NCBI RefSeq assembly: GCF_947487605.1
Contig: NZ_CANKXK010000002.1
Span: 124,001-188,000, forward strand
Direction of reading: 5' to 3'
Origin: an uncultured Algibacter sp.
GTDB lineage: Bacteria; Bacteroidota; Bacteroidia; Flavobacteriales; Flavobacteriaceae
DNA length: 64,000 nucleotides
Shown here: positions 17,441 through 27,020 of the stretch, piece by piece
Layout of the letters: each line of letters starts with the position of its first letter
Position numbering within the stretch: the first letter of the stretch is position 1
The notes under the pieces: model-generated
Databases searched by the model: none
Told to the model about the DNA's origin: nothing
Seen by the model: only the letters and a program-made list of their open reading frames with translations
Translations under genes and position numbers: made by a program

Positions 17441-18220
17441 TCCTAACACACTATATTTAGGACGTTTAGCAACTGTTCTATAATTACTAGTAGCCTTAAG
17501 ATCGATTTTGCCTAACAACTTGTTTTCTTTCAATATTAGCTTCGCAAAATCGTACCAAGTCATAGGTTCAGAATTACAAAAGTGATAAATTCCATAATTG
17601 GTGTTTTTATCTGCTATTAACTCAACTAAATATTTAGACAAATCTTCGGCATCGGTTGGGCAACCTATTTGATCTGTTGTTATTGATAAGTCAATACCAT
17701 TTTTTGCGTTTTTTACGATAAATTTATAAAAATTATTGCCGTATTTTTTACTGTAAAGCCAAGAAGTTCTTATAATAAAATATTTACTTAAACTGCTCTG
17801 GATAAATTGTTCTCCTGCTAACTTAGATTTACCATATTCGTTTATGGGATTGGTTTTGTCTAATACTGTATAAGGTTTTGTTTTCTCCCCATCGAAAACA
17901 TAATCTGTTGAAATATGAATTAAGATAATATCATTTTCATTACACAATATAGCTAAATTTTGAACGCCTTGTGCGTTAACCTTGTAGGCTAGGTCTGGTG
18001 TTTTTTCAGATTGCTCTACATTAGTATAAGCTGAACAATTAATACAATAACTAAAATTGTTTAAGTTAAAATAACGTTTTAATTCAACCTTATTAGTAAT
18101 GTCTAACTCCTCCTTTACCGCAAAGATAAATTCAAGCCCTAAATTGTTAGTAGAAAATAATTCACGTATTGTTTCTCCCAACTGCCCATTAGCACCAGTT
18201 ACCAAAACCTTAGATTTCAT
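17438..18220 (-). CDS. rfbD: dTDP-4-dehydrorhamnose reductase, C-terminally truncated
   Basis: A 260-residue RmlD/RfbD, the last enzyme of dTDP-L-rhamnose synthesis. The loop TGANGQLG is at residues 8-15, HISTDYVFDG at 102-111, and the catalytic Tyr129/Lys133 lie in NEYGKSK. The reading frame ends abruptly at RPKYSVLG, whereas relatives continue for about 25 more residues after the SVL. The catalytic core is complete, so the protein may still work, but the missing terminal helix points to a frameshift (see the adjacent tail entry). It overlaps rfbC by 11 bp and is the last of the rfbB-rfbA-rfbC-rfbD run. Confidence 0.9.
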   Translation of the reverse strand: MKSKVLVTGANGQLGETIRELFSTNNLGLEFIFAVKEELDITNKVELKRYFNLNNFSYCINCSAYTNVEQSEKTPDLAYKVNAQGVQNLAILCNENDIILIHISTDYVFDGEKTKPYTVLDKTNPINEYGKSKLAGEQFIQSSLSKYFIIRTSWLYSKKYGNNFYKFIVKNAKNGIDLSITTDQIGCPTDAEDLSKYLVELIADKNTNYGIYHFCNSEPMTWYDFAKLILKENKLLGKIDLKATSNYRTVAKRPKYSVLG

Positions 18221-18761
18221 TAAGAAGTGTTTTTAACGACGGTAAGGCCAAATCTTTTTCAGAAATAATTAATTTCTCCTCAGGAAAATTCCAGTCAATA
18301 TTCAATGTGTCATCATTATATAAAATCCCTGACTCAGATTCTTTATTATAAAAATTATCGCATTTATATGAGAAAATAGTATCGTCTTCTAACACCAAAA
18401 ACCCATGTGCGAAACCTCGTGGGACATAAAACTGTTTATGTTGTTTATCATCTAATATAATAGAAAAATGTTCTCCGAATGTATCGGAATTTTTTCTTAA
18501 ATCTACACAAACATCTAATACTTTCCCTTTTATTACTCGAACCAGTTTTGCTTGAGAATGATTGCTTTTTTGAAAATGTAATCCACGTAAAACACCCATA
18601 GATGATTTTGATTGATTGTCTTGAACAAACTTTACCGACAATCCCGTTTGGCTTTTAAAGACGTTTTCATTAAAAGTCTCAAAAAAATACCCTCGCTCAT
18701 CTTCAAAAACCTTAGGAGATAAAATATAACAACCTTTTAAGTGTGTTTCTTCAATTATCAT
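18210..18761 (-). CDS. rfbC: dTDP-4-dehydrorhamnose 3,5-epimerase
   Basis: A 183-residue cupin-fold epimerase, the normal length for RmlC. Diagnostic segments are [14 protein letters not shown] near 19, [20 protein letters not shown] around 45-64 with the catalytic His62, and [16 protein letters not shown] at 111-126. Tyr138 in KCDNFYNKE is the second catalytic residue. It converts dTDP-4-keto-6-deoxyglucose to dTDP-4-keto-rhamnose. It overlaps rfbA upstream and rfbD downstream by 11 bp each, so the rhamnose genes are tightly coupled. Confidence 0.96.
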   Translation of the reverse strand: MIIEETHLKGCYILSPKVFEDERGYFFETFNENVFKSQTGLSVKFVQDNQSKSSMGVLRGLHFQKSNHSQAKLVRVIKGKVLDVCVDLRKNSDTFGEHFSIILDDKQHKQFYVPRGFAHGFLVLEDDTIFSYKCDNFYNKESESGILYNDDTLNIDWNFPEEKLIISEKDLALPSLKTLLNEI

Positions 18762-19620
18762 ATTTAGCTAAATTTTGAAGGTACTCACCATAACCGCTTT
18801 TAAGTAAAGGTTCAGCTAATTTACGTAGTTGGTCTTTATTAATATAGCCCATTTTATAGGCTATTTCTTCTATACATCCTATTTTTTGTCCTTGACGCTC
18901 TTCTATTACTTGTACAAACTGACTTGCCTGCATAAGGGACGTAAAAGTCCCTGTGTCTAACCATGCAGTACCTTTATCTAAAATTTGAACATTAAGCTTA
19001 CCAGCGTTTAAATAGACTTTGTTTACATCTGTAATTTCTAATTCACCTCTATCGCTTGGTTTGATATTCTTTGCAATTTCAACAACCTGATTATCATAAA
19101 AATATATCCCGGGAACAGCAAAATTAGATTTCGGATTTGTTGGTTTTTCTTCAATTGAAATTGCTTTGTTATCCTTGTCAAACTCAACGACCCCATAACG
19201 TTGAGGATCGTGAACATGATAAGCATAAATAATTCCTCCATCAGGATTATTGTTTGATTTTAATATTTGTTGTAGTCCTGATCCATAAAAAATATTATCT
19301 CCTAGTATAAGAGCCACTTTATCATCTCCAATAAAACGTTCGCCGATTATAAATGCCTCTGCAAGCCCATTTGGATTTTCTTGAATAGCATATTCAAATT
19401 TACATCCATAATTACCACCACTTCCTAAAAGATCTTTAAATAATGGCGTGTCTTTTGAGGTTGAAATAATTAGTATCTCTCTTATTCCTGCAGACATCAA
19501 AGTAGTTAAAGGATAGTATATCATGGGTTTATCATAAACAGGCATAAGTTGTTTACTTACAACTTTAGTAAGCGGATGTAATCTCGTTCCAGAACCTCCT
19601 GCCAATATAATTCCTTTCAT
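18751..19620 (-). CDS. rfbA: Glucose-1-phosphate thymidylyltransferase
   Basis: A 289-residue RmlA that makes dTDP-glucose from dTTP and glucose-1-phosphate. The nucleotide-binding loop [13 protein letters not shown] starts at residue 6, followed by [33 protein letters not shown] contains the metal-binding Asp, and [16 protein letters not shown] is the typical C-terminal signature. The protein is full length. Its ATG lies immediately before the rfbB stop on the same strand with no spacer, and its 3' end overlaps rfbC. It commits glucose-1-phosphate to rhamnose for the surface polysaccharide. Confidence 0.97.
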   Translation of the reverse strand: MKGIILAGGSGTRLHPLTKVVSKQLMPVYDKPMIYYPLTTLMSAGIREILIISTSKDTPLFKDLLGSGGNYGCKFEYAIQENPNGLAEAFIIGERFIGDDKVALILGDNIFYGSGLQQILKSNNNPDGGIIYAYHVHDPQRYGVVEFDKDNKAISIEEKPTNPKSNFAVPGIYFYDNQVVEIAKNIKPSDRGELEITDVNKVYLNAGKLNVQILDKGTAWLDTGTFTSLMQASQFVQVIEERQGQKIGCIEEIAYKMGYINKDQLRKLAEPLLKSGYGEYLQNLAKYDN

Positions 19621-20664
19621 TTAACTATATTGTTTTTTATAGTATAGTTGATAATTCCCATTAGTAACATTTTCTAACCAAACTGTATTGTTTAAATACC
19701 AATCTATGGTTTTAGATAAGCCTTCTTCAAATTTTAAGGAGGGTTTCCACCCTAGTTTATTGTTTATTTTTGAAGCATCTATCGCATATCTCTTGTCATG
19801 CCCTGGTCTATCTTTTACATAGGTAATCAGTTTTTTTGAAGATCCCATAGGACGACCTAATTTTATATCCATTTGCTTACAAAGTAATTTAACCAAATCA
19901 ATGTTCTTCCATTCATTGAAGCCTCCAATGTTATATGTTTCTCTATTATCGCCCATATGAAAAACTAAGTCTATCGCCTTAGCATGGTCTTCGACGTACA
20001 ACCAATCTCTCGTATAATTTCCATCTCCATAAACTGGCAACGGTTTATTATTTATAATATTATTTATAAACAATGGGATAAGTTTTTCAGGAAATTGATT
20101 AGGCCCATAATTATTAGAGCAATTTGTTATAACATATGGCAAATTGAATGTTTCTCCATAAGCTCTAACAAAATGATCTGAACTTGCCTTTGAAGCAGAA
20201 TATGGTGAATTAGGGTCGTAAGAAGTAGTTTCTGTAAATAGCCCTGATTCACCTAAACTTCCATAAACCTCGTCGGTACTTATATGATAAAACAACTTGT
20301 TTTTAAAATTAGATTTATGACATTCTTTAAACGCATTAAGGAGGTTTAAAGTACCAATAACATTTGTTTTTACAAAAGCAACAGGGTCTTTTATGGATCT
20401 ATCGACATGAGATTCGGCTGCTAGATGAATAATCTTATCAAACTTATATTCTTTAAAAAGAGCGTTAATAGTTAGAGCATCTGTAATATCTTCTTTAATA
20501 AAAGTATAATTAGTTGCGTTTTCTAAATCTTTTAAATTTTCTAAATTACCTGCATAAGTTAAACAATCTAGATTATAAATCATATAATCTGGATATTTGT
20601 TCACAAATAAGCGTACAACATGAGAGCCAATAAACCCTGCGCCTCCTGTTATTAGAATATTCAT
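19621..20664 (-). CDS. rfbB: dTDP-glucose 4,6-dehydratase
   Basis: A 347-residue RmlB, an extended short-chain dehydrogenase. The NAD loop TGGAGFIG is at residues 6-13. DCLTYAGNLENL near 33 is a dTDP-sugar marker, FYHISTDEVYG carries the catalytic Thr/Asp/Glu at 130-132, and Tyr155/Lys159 lie in SPYSASKASSDH. It converts dTDP-glucose to the 4-keto-6-deoxy sugar. It follows the Wzz-like gene by 4 bp and adjoins rfbA, so the rhamnose genes are transcribed with the chain-length regulator. It is intact. Confidence 0.97.
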   Translation of the reverse strand: MNILITGGAGFIGSHVVRLFVNKYPDYMIYNLDCLTYAGNLENLKDLENATNYTFIKEDITDALTINALFKEYKFDKIIHLAAESHVDRSIKDPVAFVKTNVIGTLNLLNAFKECHKSNFKNKLFYHISTDEVYGSLGESGLFTETTSYDPNSPYSASKASSDHFVRAYGETFNLPYVITNCSNNYGPNQFPEKLIPLFINNIINNKPLPVYGDGNYTRDWLYVEDHAKAIDLVFHMGDNRETYNIGGFNEWKNIDLVKLLCKQMDIKLGRPMGSSKKLITYVKDRPGHDKRYAIDASKINNKLGWKPSLKFEEGLSKTIDWYLNNTVWLENVTNGNYQLYYKKQYS

Positions 20665-20668
20665 TTAT

Positions 20669-21742
20669 CTATACTTTTTCTTTAAAGCGTTCTAAAAACT
20701 TCAAAAAGTCTATTGCTAATAATAAAACAAAGATTAATATTGACAATAGACATGCATATACTATTGGCCTACTTAACTCCAATCCAAAAACATCAGTAGT
20801 ATCTTGTACTACACCTCGCTCTTTTTTTACAGATACAATTTCTATAATGTTTTCTATTTCTTCTTTAGTACGTTCAATTTCAACTAACTCTCTTCTTAAA
20901 ACCAAGTCACTTTGATATAATTCATATTCTTTGGTAATGCTTTTATCTTCAGTATTGTCTATAGTAATACTTGTTTGTCCAGCATTTTCAGGGTCGGTAG
21001 TTTTCAATAAAACCTCTTGATAAACCGCTTGTAAAGAATCTGATTTCTGTAATGTTTGTTTTAGCGCAATTTCACGTCCTCTCAGTTCATTTAAATCTCT
21101 CATTTGTGCATTAAGGAAATAAGGAGATGTTTTAACCTTATTCACTACTTCTATAATGACGTCCTCAAAAGATTCATTAGTATAAGAATGTAAATCTATT
21201 TTTTGAAAAGGTACGTCAAACTCTTTTGAAAATTCTAGGTAATTATCGTATGTGATTGTAGACGCCACAACAGAATCTAAGCTTTTGATATAAGTGTCAT
21301 AGCTCTTAATTCTATTGTTATCGTTTGTAACCGCCACTATAGAAAAACCTTTAATGGATGATGCTTTTGAAGAATTTATATTCAAATCATTGGCTAAAGT
21401 AATGGTGTCTACTTCAGCAACAAGTTTGTTATAGTACTCAACAGCCTCATAAAGCACTTCTCCAGTATTATAATTTTGCTTAATTATAGCCGAAGAACTA
21501 TAATATGGGTCTGATGTTTTTTCATTTATAAATCCTAAAGCAAAACCTATTACCCCTGCTAAGATGATTTTTATAAGATGCTTTTTTATAAAAAATATCA
21601 TCCAAACAAATACTAAAAAGAGCTTGTTAAAAATGCTTCCTATAAACTTAAAAAATCGATCAAAAGTGTTTCCTAATAATTTAAACAATTGTCCTAAATC
21701 TACTTCTTCAGATTGCTGTGGCTTCGGCAAATCTTTGCTCAT
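20669..21742 (-). CDS. Wzz-like chain-length determinant / polysaccharide copolymerase
   Basis: A 357-residue inner-membrane protein with the Wzz topology: a cytosolic N-terminus (residues 1-35), a first membrane region at about 37-75, a long periplasmic domain rich in predicted helices at about 80-325, and a second membrane helix near 328-348. The N-terminus carries SEEVDLGQLFKLLGNTFDRF, a segment almost identical to the one in the paralogue at 25062-26111. Wzz proteins set the modal length of O-antigen or capsule chains made by Wzy. It lies 12 bp after the DUF6909 gene and 4 bp before rfbB. There is no tyrosine-kinase domain fused. Confidence 0.8.
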   Translation of the reverse strand: MSKDLPKPQQSEEVDLGQLFKLLGNTFDRFFKFIGSIFNKLFLVFVWMIFFIKKHLIKIILAGVIGFALGFINEKTSDPYYSSSAIIKQNYNTGEVLYEAVEYYNKLVAEVDTITLANDLNINSSKASSIKGFSIVAVTNDNNRIKSYDTYIKSLDSVVASTITYDNYLEFSKEFDVPFQKIDLHSYTNESFEDVIIEVVNKVKTSPYFLNAQMRDLNELRGREIALKQTLQKSDSLQAVYQEVLLKTTDPENAGQTSITIDNTEDKSITKEYELYQSDLVLRRELVEIERTKEEIENIIEIVSVKKERGVVQDTTDVFGLELSRPIVYACLLSILIFVLLLAIDFLKFLERFKEKV

Positions 21743-21754
21743 AATCCTAAATTA

Positions 21755-23443
21755 TTAATTAAATATTTGTTCTAATATCTTTCTTGTTATTACATATGTG
21801 GGTCTAACACCAGATGTTCCTAACCCACCAGAAGCTAATGTGCTTCCTGTTTCTAATGGATTATCACTTGCATAATAAGCGTATCTCACTTTTACATCGG
21901 GGTTTATGCTACCTCTAACTTTTGCAGCTGCCTGAATTGCTTTTTGATAATGCGCACCCTCCATTTCTAATCCAATTACATTCCAAGTTGAGTTATAAAA
22001 GAACTTCAAAATATCCTTATTCTGTAAGGATGTACCAAGCACTGTAATCATGGTTCCTTCATAGACACCAACACCTTGACATTCTAAATCTTCTTTAGTC
22101 AATTCATTTTTAAAGGGGTAATTATCTGCTGTCCCTTCAAAAATATGCGCCGATGGAATCATTATATCTCCTTTACCCCCTTCTAAAATCCCAGCTTTTC
22201 CCATAATTGATAAAGATTTAACATCTAAATGAACCTTCTTGCCTTTTATTTTATAAGGCTTCAATAATTCATCAATCGTCTCGTAGGCTTGCTCTCCAAA
22301 AGCGTAATCCATGACTAATATAAGCGGTTTTTTCGACTTTAACACAGATTCATTTATATTAATATCTGTTTTTGAGTCGCCTAATAGTTGAGTATCAAAA
22401 ACTTGAACATCTATGTTTGCTCCAGAAGTATCTTTAATATAAATCATCCCCTTTTGCAACGCTTCTTTTGTAACTTTATTTCGAAGATCATTGTTTTCTT
22501 TATTGCTCAAAGCTTCATATACTTCAAAAATATCTTTTTTCGAAAGCAAAGTTTGTAATGCATTTGGGGCAAAAAGCGTATTCATAACACTATGCATGTT
22601 GGCGCTAATAATATGAATTTCCCTATCTAAAAGTGCTTTTTTATTAAGAATTTCTTTAATATTATTTGCCCATACTTCTCCATGTATATGGTGACCTATG
22701 CGTTCTCTTAACACAGGACTAAATGTTACTGTCCGCTTATTATCATTTATTTGCTCTTCAATTGCTAACTTTCCTAACCAATACACTATGTGTAATAAAC
22801 GTTCAGGCTTTGTTGGTGTTGAAAATTCGTTGTAAATATTTCTTAACTCGTTAAAAGTTCTACCAAGAATATACGCTGCATGTGTAATTGCAACTTCTCT
22901 TTCTTCTTGAGTGAGTTTCTTTTTTGATAAAACAGCTTTTTCCAATTTTATCCAATCTCTAGTAGTCGCACCGTCTTCATTAATCACTACGCGATTACTA
23001 ATTTTGTGAGATTCTACAAAAAGAAAAGTAAGATGTGTTAAAATATCATAGATTTCAGAACGTCCTCTGGTAATCTCAATATTCATTTGTTCATCATCAA
23101 TTCTATAGCAATTACGTCTTCTCTTTTCAGGAATAATTGGTTTAAAATGAGAATTGGCATAACCTTCGTCACTAGTTAAATTAATAAATCGACACTCTTC
23201 AATACCAATTGGAAGCCTATCCATGACATATAATAGACCTTCCAATTCTGCTTTTTCTTCGCCTATAGAACCATAGATTTCTGGTTTTAAAAGCAATAAA
23301 GCTTGCCTTAGTGTTTCTCCAGAAACCCCCATAGGTTTATAAAACCCTCTATTAAACAAATGACGCATAGTTATATACATCCGCTCAATAGCGTTCGAGC
23401 TTTCTTGAGCACGAGTTCTCTCATGATGTTTTTTACTGCGCAT
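21755..23443 (-). CDS. DUF6909-type conserved protein with a nucleoside-phosphorylase-like C-terminus
   Basis: A 562-residue cytosolic protein without signal peptide or membrane helices. I recognise it as the Bacteroidota family annotated as DUF6909, whose function is not established. The C-terminal third contains YEGTMITVLGTS, then GLEMEGAHYQKAIQAA near residue 495, and NPLETGSTLASGGLG. The EMEG box is like the ribose-binding ME motif of purine nucleoside phosphorylases and AMP nucleosidase. The N-terminal part is basic and helical. It has its own -7 element, is preceded by the GH3-family gene and is followed after 12 bp by a Wzz-like gene, so a role in envelope polymer supply or signalling is possible but unproven. 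Confidence 0.65.
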   Translation of the reverse strand: MRSKKHHERTRAQESSNAIERMYITMRHLFNRGFYKPMGVSGETLRQALLLLKPEIYGSIGEEKAELEGLLYVMDRLPIGIEECRFINLTSDEGYANSHFKPIIPEKRRRNCYRIDDEQMNIEITRGRSEIYDILTHLTFLFVESHKISNRVVINEDGATTRDWIKLEKAVLSKKKLTQEEREVAITHAAYILGRTFNELRNIYNEFSTPTKPERLLHIVYWLGKLAIEEQINDNKRTVTFSPVLRERIGHHIHGEVWANNIKEILNKKALLDREIHIISANMHSVMNTLFAPNALQTLLSKKDIFEVYEALSNKENNDLRNKVTKEALQKGMIYIKDTSGANIDVQVFDTQLLGDSKTDININESVLKSKKPLILVMDYAFGEQAYETIDELLKPYKIKGKKVHLDVKSLSIMGKAGILEGGKGDIMIPSAHIFEGTADNYPFKNELTKEDLECQGVGVYEGTMITVLGTSLQNKDILKFFYNSTWNVIGLEMEGAHYQKAIQAAAKVRGSINPDVKVRYAYYASDNPLETGSTLASGGLGTSGVRPTYVITRKILEQIFN

Positions 23444-23461
23444 AGTCTAGTTTGGTTGCAC

Positions 23462-23469
23462 CAAAGATA
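23462..23469 (-). promoter_or_regulatory. -7 promoter element upstream of the DUF6909-wzz-rfb operon
   Basis: On the minus strand the sequence reads TATCTTTG (CAAAGATA on the plus strand), a perfect TAnnTTTG element, 18 bp before the DUF6909 ATG. The nearest TTG lies 24 bp further upstream, slightly beyond the usual spacing and inside the end of the GH3 gene. It marks a likely transcription start for the DUF6909, wzz and rfbBACD genes. Confidence 0.5.
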
Positions 23470-23481
23470 CTATTATTTGTG

Positions 23482-24975
23482 TTAATTTTTATACAAAAAA
23501 CTATCAACAATTTTTCTGTCATTCGATAGTCTAGGAAGCTTATTTTGCCCCCCTAATTTACCAATGGATTTCATATAGTCTTGAAAACCGCCTTGCTTCA
23601 CTTTAGTTATTTTAAGTGGTTGTAGCACTTTACCTTGAATCAAATCAAAATAATAGGTGTTTTGTTTTTGAAGCGATTCGTCTATTTTTTTTGCTAAAGC
23701 GGAAAGATCTTTTGGTTCATTTTCAAATTCAATAAACCATTCATGATATGGCAACCCTTCTTTGGGATTTATTTGAGGGGCTACGGTAAATTCTGAAACT
23801 CTAATAGTAGAGTTTTCAGTGGCTTCTTGTATGGCCTGTTCTACTTCTTTGCCTATAACATGCTCACCAAAAGCAGAAATAAAATGTTTTATTCTTCCTG
23901 ATACTATAACTCGATAAGGTTTTGTTGAAGTAAACTGAACGGTATCTCCAATATTATATGCCCACAATCCAGCATTTGTTGAAATTATCATCACATAATT
24001 TACACCAACCTCAACAGATCCAATAGTTATTCGTTTTGGGTTTTCATCAAAAAATTCATCAGCTTTAATAAACTCATAAAAAATACCTGAATTTAATTGA
24101 AGTAACATTCCTTTTTCATCTTGTTTATCTTGAAAAGCAAAAAAGCCTTCACTTGCAGGGTATAACTCTATACTATCTACTTTTCTGCCAATAAGATTTT
24201 CAAATTTTGCTCGGTAAGGCTCGTAATTAACCCCTCCAAAAATGAATAGATTAAAATTTTTAAATATATCACCTACTTTCTTTCCTGTTCTCTCTTGAAG
24301 CTTTTCAAAATACATTTGAACCCAAGAGGGAATTCCAGAAATAATAGTCATGTTTTCAGGCAAAGTTTCTTCAACTATAGCATCTACTTTAGTTTCCCAA
24401 TCTTCAATACAATTGGTTTCCCAAGAAGGTAACCTGTTTTTTTGTAAATATTTAGGAACATAATGCGCGACAATCCCTGATAATCGTCCAAGTTGCACCC
24501 CGTTTTGTTCCTTTAAAATGGGGCTCCCTTGTAAAAAAATCATTTTACCATCTACAAATTTTGCATTCCCTGTTTCATAAATATACATTAGAATAGCATT
24601 TCTAGCCGCTTCAACGTGACTAGGCATACTCTCTTTTGTAATTGGAATATATTTTGAACCTGAAGTAGTTCCTGATGTTTTTGCAAAATAAATAGGCTTA
24701 CCTTTCCAAAGGATATCTTCTTCACCGGCTACTACTTTTTCAACATAAGGCTTTAACTCTTCATAGTCTCGAATAGGGACACGTTTTATAAAATCTGCAT
24801 AATTATTTATACTCACAAAATCATGATCTTTTCCAAATACAGTGCTAGTAGCTTCAGAAATTAATTCTTGAAAGATTTTGTTTTGAGTTTCAATGGGGCT
24901 ATTAGCCCATTTCTGAATTTTTTTATAAATACGTTTTGCAAAAGGTTTTGCTAAAGCAGATTTTAGTGATAGCAT
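23482..24975 (-). CDS. GH3 auxin-promoter family acyl-adenylating protein
   Basis: A 497-residue protein of the GH3 superfamily, the firefly-luciferase-fold enzymes that in plants adenylate carboxylic acids and conjugate them to amino acids. The ATP-binding loop YFAKTSGTTSGSKYIPIT spans about 96-113. LYPASEGFFAFQD near 280 and YNIGDTVQFTSTKPYRVIVSGR near 345 are the second and third adenylation motifs. Bacterial members have no settled substrate. It precedes the DUF6909 gene and follows a Wzz-like gene, an arrangement that seems to be a conserved envelope-related set in this group. Full length for the family. Confidence 0.85.
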   Translation of the reverse strand: MLSLKSALAKPFAKRIYKKIQKWANSPIETQNKIFQELISEATSTVFGKDHDFVSINNYADFIKRVPIRDYEELKPYVEKVVAGEEDILWKGKPIYFAKTSGTTSGSKYIPITKESMPSHVEAARNAILMYIYETGNAKFVDGKMIFLQGSPILKEQNGVQLGRLSGIVAHYVPKYLQKNRLPSWETNCIEDWETKVDAIVEETLPENMTIISGIPSWVQMYFEKLQERTGKKVGDIFKNFNLFIFGGVNYEPYRAKFENLIGRKVDSIELYPASEGFFAFQDKQDEKGMLLQLNSGIFYEFIKADEFFDENPKRITIGSVEVGVNYVMIISTNAGLWAYNIGDTVQFTSTKPYRVIVSGRIKHFISAFGEHVIGKEVEQAIQEATENSTIRVSEFTVAPQINPKEGLPYHEWFIEFENEPKDLSALAKKIDESLQKQNTYYFDLIQGKVLQPLKITKVKQGGFQDYMKSIGKLGGQNKLPRLSNDRKIVDSFLYKN

Positions 24976-25061
24976 ACGTTTTATTATTCTGTATTCTTTT
25001 TAAGATTCTATAATACGTGATGTTCAATTGAAAAAATTGCTATCTAAAACTTTAATTACAT

Positions 25062-26111
25062 TTAGTAACTCTTTACAAATAATATTAATTGCCTAAATAA
25101 AAAGCCAATACATAACAATACAAATGTTAAAGCAGGAAGAATCAAACTGTATCTTTCCCAAAGTTCTTTATCAATAAACCCTATTTCTTGAAAGCTTGAA
25201 ATAGTATCAAAATATTCATTCTCTTCTATTTGCTCAGAAGCAAGAGCAGTTAACTCTTTTCTTAAATCAAGCTCTTTTGTTAACAACTCATATTCCTTTG
25301 TTTGAACGCGTTCTTGAACAAGTGACATCCCATCTTTTAATGTAAGAGGTCCATTATTGCTGTTAGATTCAGACTGCATGACATTAATATAAACCCGTTT
25401 TAATGAATCTACTTGATTCAAAGAATTTTGAATTCTTTCTTTTTCAATTAATATAATAGAGTCTCGTTTCTTCATTTTTTTCATAGAATACTCATTTGAA
25501 AATGTAGAATTTAAACCTTTTTCTAAAAATTTAAAAATATCCTTTTTTGAAGACTTCACTTTAATTTCAAATAAATCTCCAGAATAAATACTTCTATTTT
25601 CCACAAAATCTTTAAAACTAAAATCTTCTCTTCTTATACTATCAATTCCTTTAAGAAAGTTTTCGTACTGAAGTGCCCTTTCATTTTCCGTTTCAGGTCC
25701 TGGATTCATTTCAAATTCTATTAAACCCTTCAATGCCTCTTCATCAATATTAAAAGCACTATTTAAACGTTTATAATCCTTATCCTTAATCAAGGCATTA
25801 TAATAGTCAATATTTGTAACTAATTGATATTTAGAGTCAAAATAAGGCTTAACAATCATTTGTGCTGTATAAACATCCTTACTCATTTTTTCTAGAGCAA
25901 ACCCTAAAACACCAGCCACAATAATGGAAAGTATAATAAGTTTATAATTATTTAATAAGGCTTTAACAAGAAAAACAAATACGTTTAAAATGGATTTGAA
26001 AATGGATTTGAAAAAATTAAAAAATCTTTCAAATGCACTTCCAATAAGTTTAAATAATTGACCTAAATCTACTTCTTCTTGATCGGGTTTTGGGGAATAA
26101 TTATTTGCCAT
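25062..26111 (-). CDS. Second Wzz-like chain-length determinant paralogue
   Basis: A 349-residue inner-membrane protein with the same layout as the protein at 20669-21742. It has a cytosolic N-terminus with EEVDLGQLFKLIGSAFERFF, a hydrophobic region at about 37-72, a helical periplasmic domain with the ALQYENFLKGIDSIRREDF stretch, and a final membrane helix near 322-342. The two proteins share the N-terminal box and topology but differ through most of the periplasmic domain, so they are old paralogues. They may set different chain lengths or act as a pair. It lies 39 bp after the M23 peptidase gene. Confidence 0.75.
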   Translation of the reverse strand: MANNYSPKPDQEEVDLGQLFKLIGSAFERFFNFFKSIFKSILNVFVFLVKALLNNYKLIILSIIVAGVLGFALEKMSKDVYTAQMIVKPYFDSKYQLVTNIDYYNALIKDKDYKRLNSAFNIDEEALKGLIEFEMNPGPETENERALQYENFLKGIDSIRREDFSFKDFVENRSIYSGDLFEIKVKSSKKDIFKFLEKGLNSTFSNEYSMKKMKKRDSIILIEKERIQNSLNQVDSLKRVYINVMQSESNSNNGPLTLKDGMSLVQERVQTKEYELLTKELDLRKELTALASEQIEENEYFDTISSFQEIGFIDKELWERYSLILPALTFVLLCIGFLFRQLILFVKSY

Positions 26112-26150
26112 ATTTTAGTTTTCTATTAATTAAATTTTATTGAATTATTC

Positions 26151-27020
26151 TTATTTAAAATCTATAAAGTTTGTTGGGTTAATTGGATAGCCGTCGTTCC
26201 ATAATTCGAAATGCAAATGTGGACCCGTAGAAAGCTCTCCCGAGTTACCTGCAGTTGCAATTACTTCTCCTGCTTTAACCAGATCGCCTTGAGATTTAAT
26301 TAGAGCTGCATTATGCTTATATGCAGAAATTAATCCGTAACTATGTTCTATAATTATCACATTTCCAGTGCTTGCAGTCCATTCGGAAAAAATTACAGTA
26401 CCATCAGCAGTTGCTTTAATAGGCGTGTCTTTTGTTACTGCAATATCAACAGCATAATGTTTTTCTTTTAAATTATATGGTTCACTAATGGTGCCACTAA
26501 CTGGTGGAAACAACACAAAATTAGTTGAAGATATCGCCGATTCAAACAAATTATATTTATCTTCTTTATCAACTTTCTCTCTAAGTAGCGAATCTTCAAT
26601 AATAGGTTTTAAATCCACTTCACTTGCTTCAAGTTTAGTAGCTTCAATAATGGAATCTTTATTAATGTTAGAGGCGCTAACATCTCCTTGTAACACTTTC
26701 TTTATAGATGTATAGTAACGTTCATTCAATGCTAATACCCGCTGAAGAGAATCTGTTTTATAACTTAAAGCTGTAGCCTGTTTTTTTAAAGCTGTAGACG
26801 AATAACCTGGAATATACTCTCTAAGAGAAGTGAAAGCAATGATGAAATAGGTAATCATAATTAACAATATAATTCCAGCAAAACCAAAAACAAATACGTT
26901 TAACCTATTTAATTTAAAGGCTATACGTTCCTCAAACGTGTTTTCATTAAGTATCACTAATCGATACTTATCGAGTAATTTATTCTTAATTTTACTTGAT
27001 CCTTTTTTCTTTTCACTCAT
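26151..27020 (-). CDS. M23 (LytM-type) metallopeptidase
   Basis: A 289-residue membrane-anchored protein. I use the ATG at 27020 (MSEKKKGSSKIKNKL), which matches the usual start of flavobacterial relatives; the frame extends 11 codons further upstream. One membrane helix lies at about residues 40-65, followed by a coiled-coil segment and a C-terminal M23 domain. That domain has the first zinc His in EKHYAVDIAV, an Asp four residues later, and the HLHFELW motif near 268. The active-site set is complete, so it may cut peptidoglycan cross-links, in contrast to degenerate LytM activators. It is followed by a Wzz-like gene. Confidence 0.9.
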   Translation of the reverse strand: MSEKKKGSSKIKNKLLDKYRLVILNENTFEERIAFKLNRLNVFVFGFAGIILLIMITYFIIAFTSLREYIPGYSSTALKKQATALSYKTDSLQRVLALNERYYTSIKKVLQGDVSASNINKDSIIEATKLEASEVDLKPIIEDSLLREKVDKEDKYNLFESAISSTNFVLFPPVSGTISEPYNLKEKHYAVDIAVTKDTPIKATADGTVIFSEWTASTGNVIIIEHSYGLISAYKHNAALIKSQGDLVKAGEVIATAGNSGELSTGPHLHFELWNDGYPINPTNFIDFK

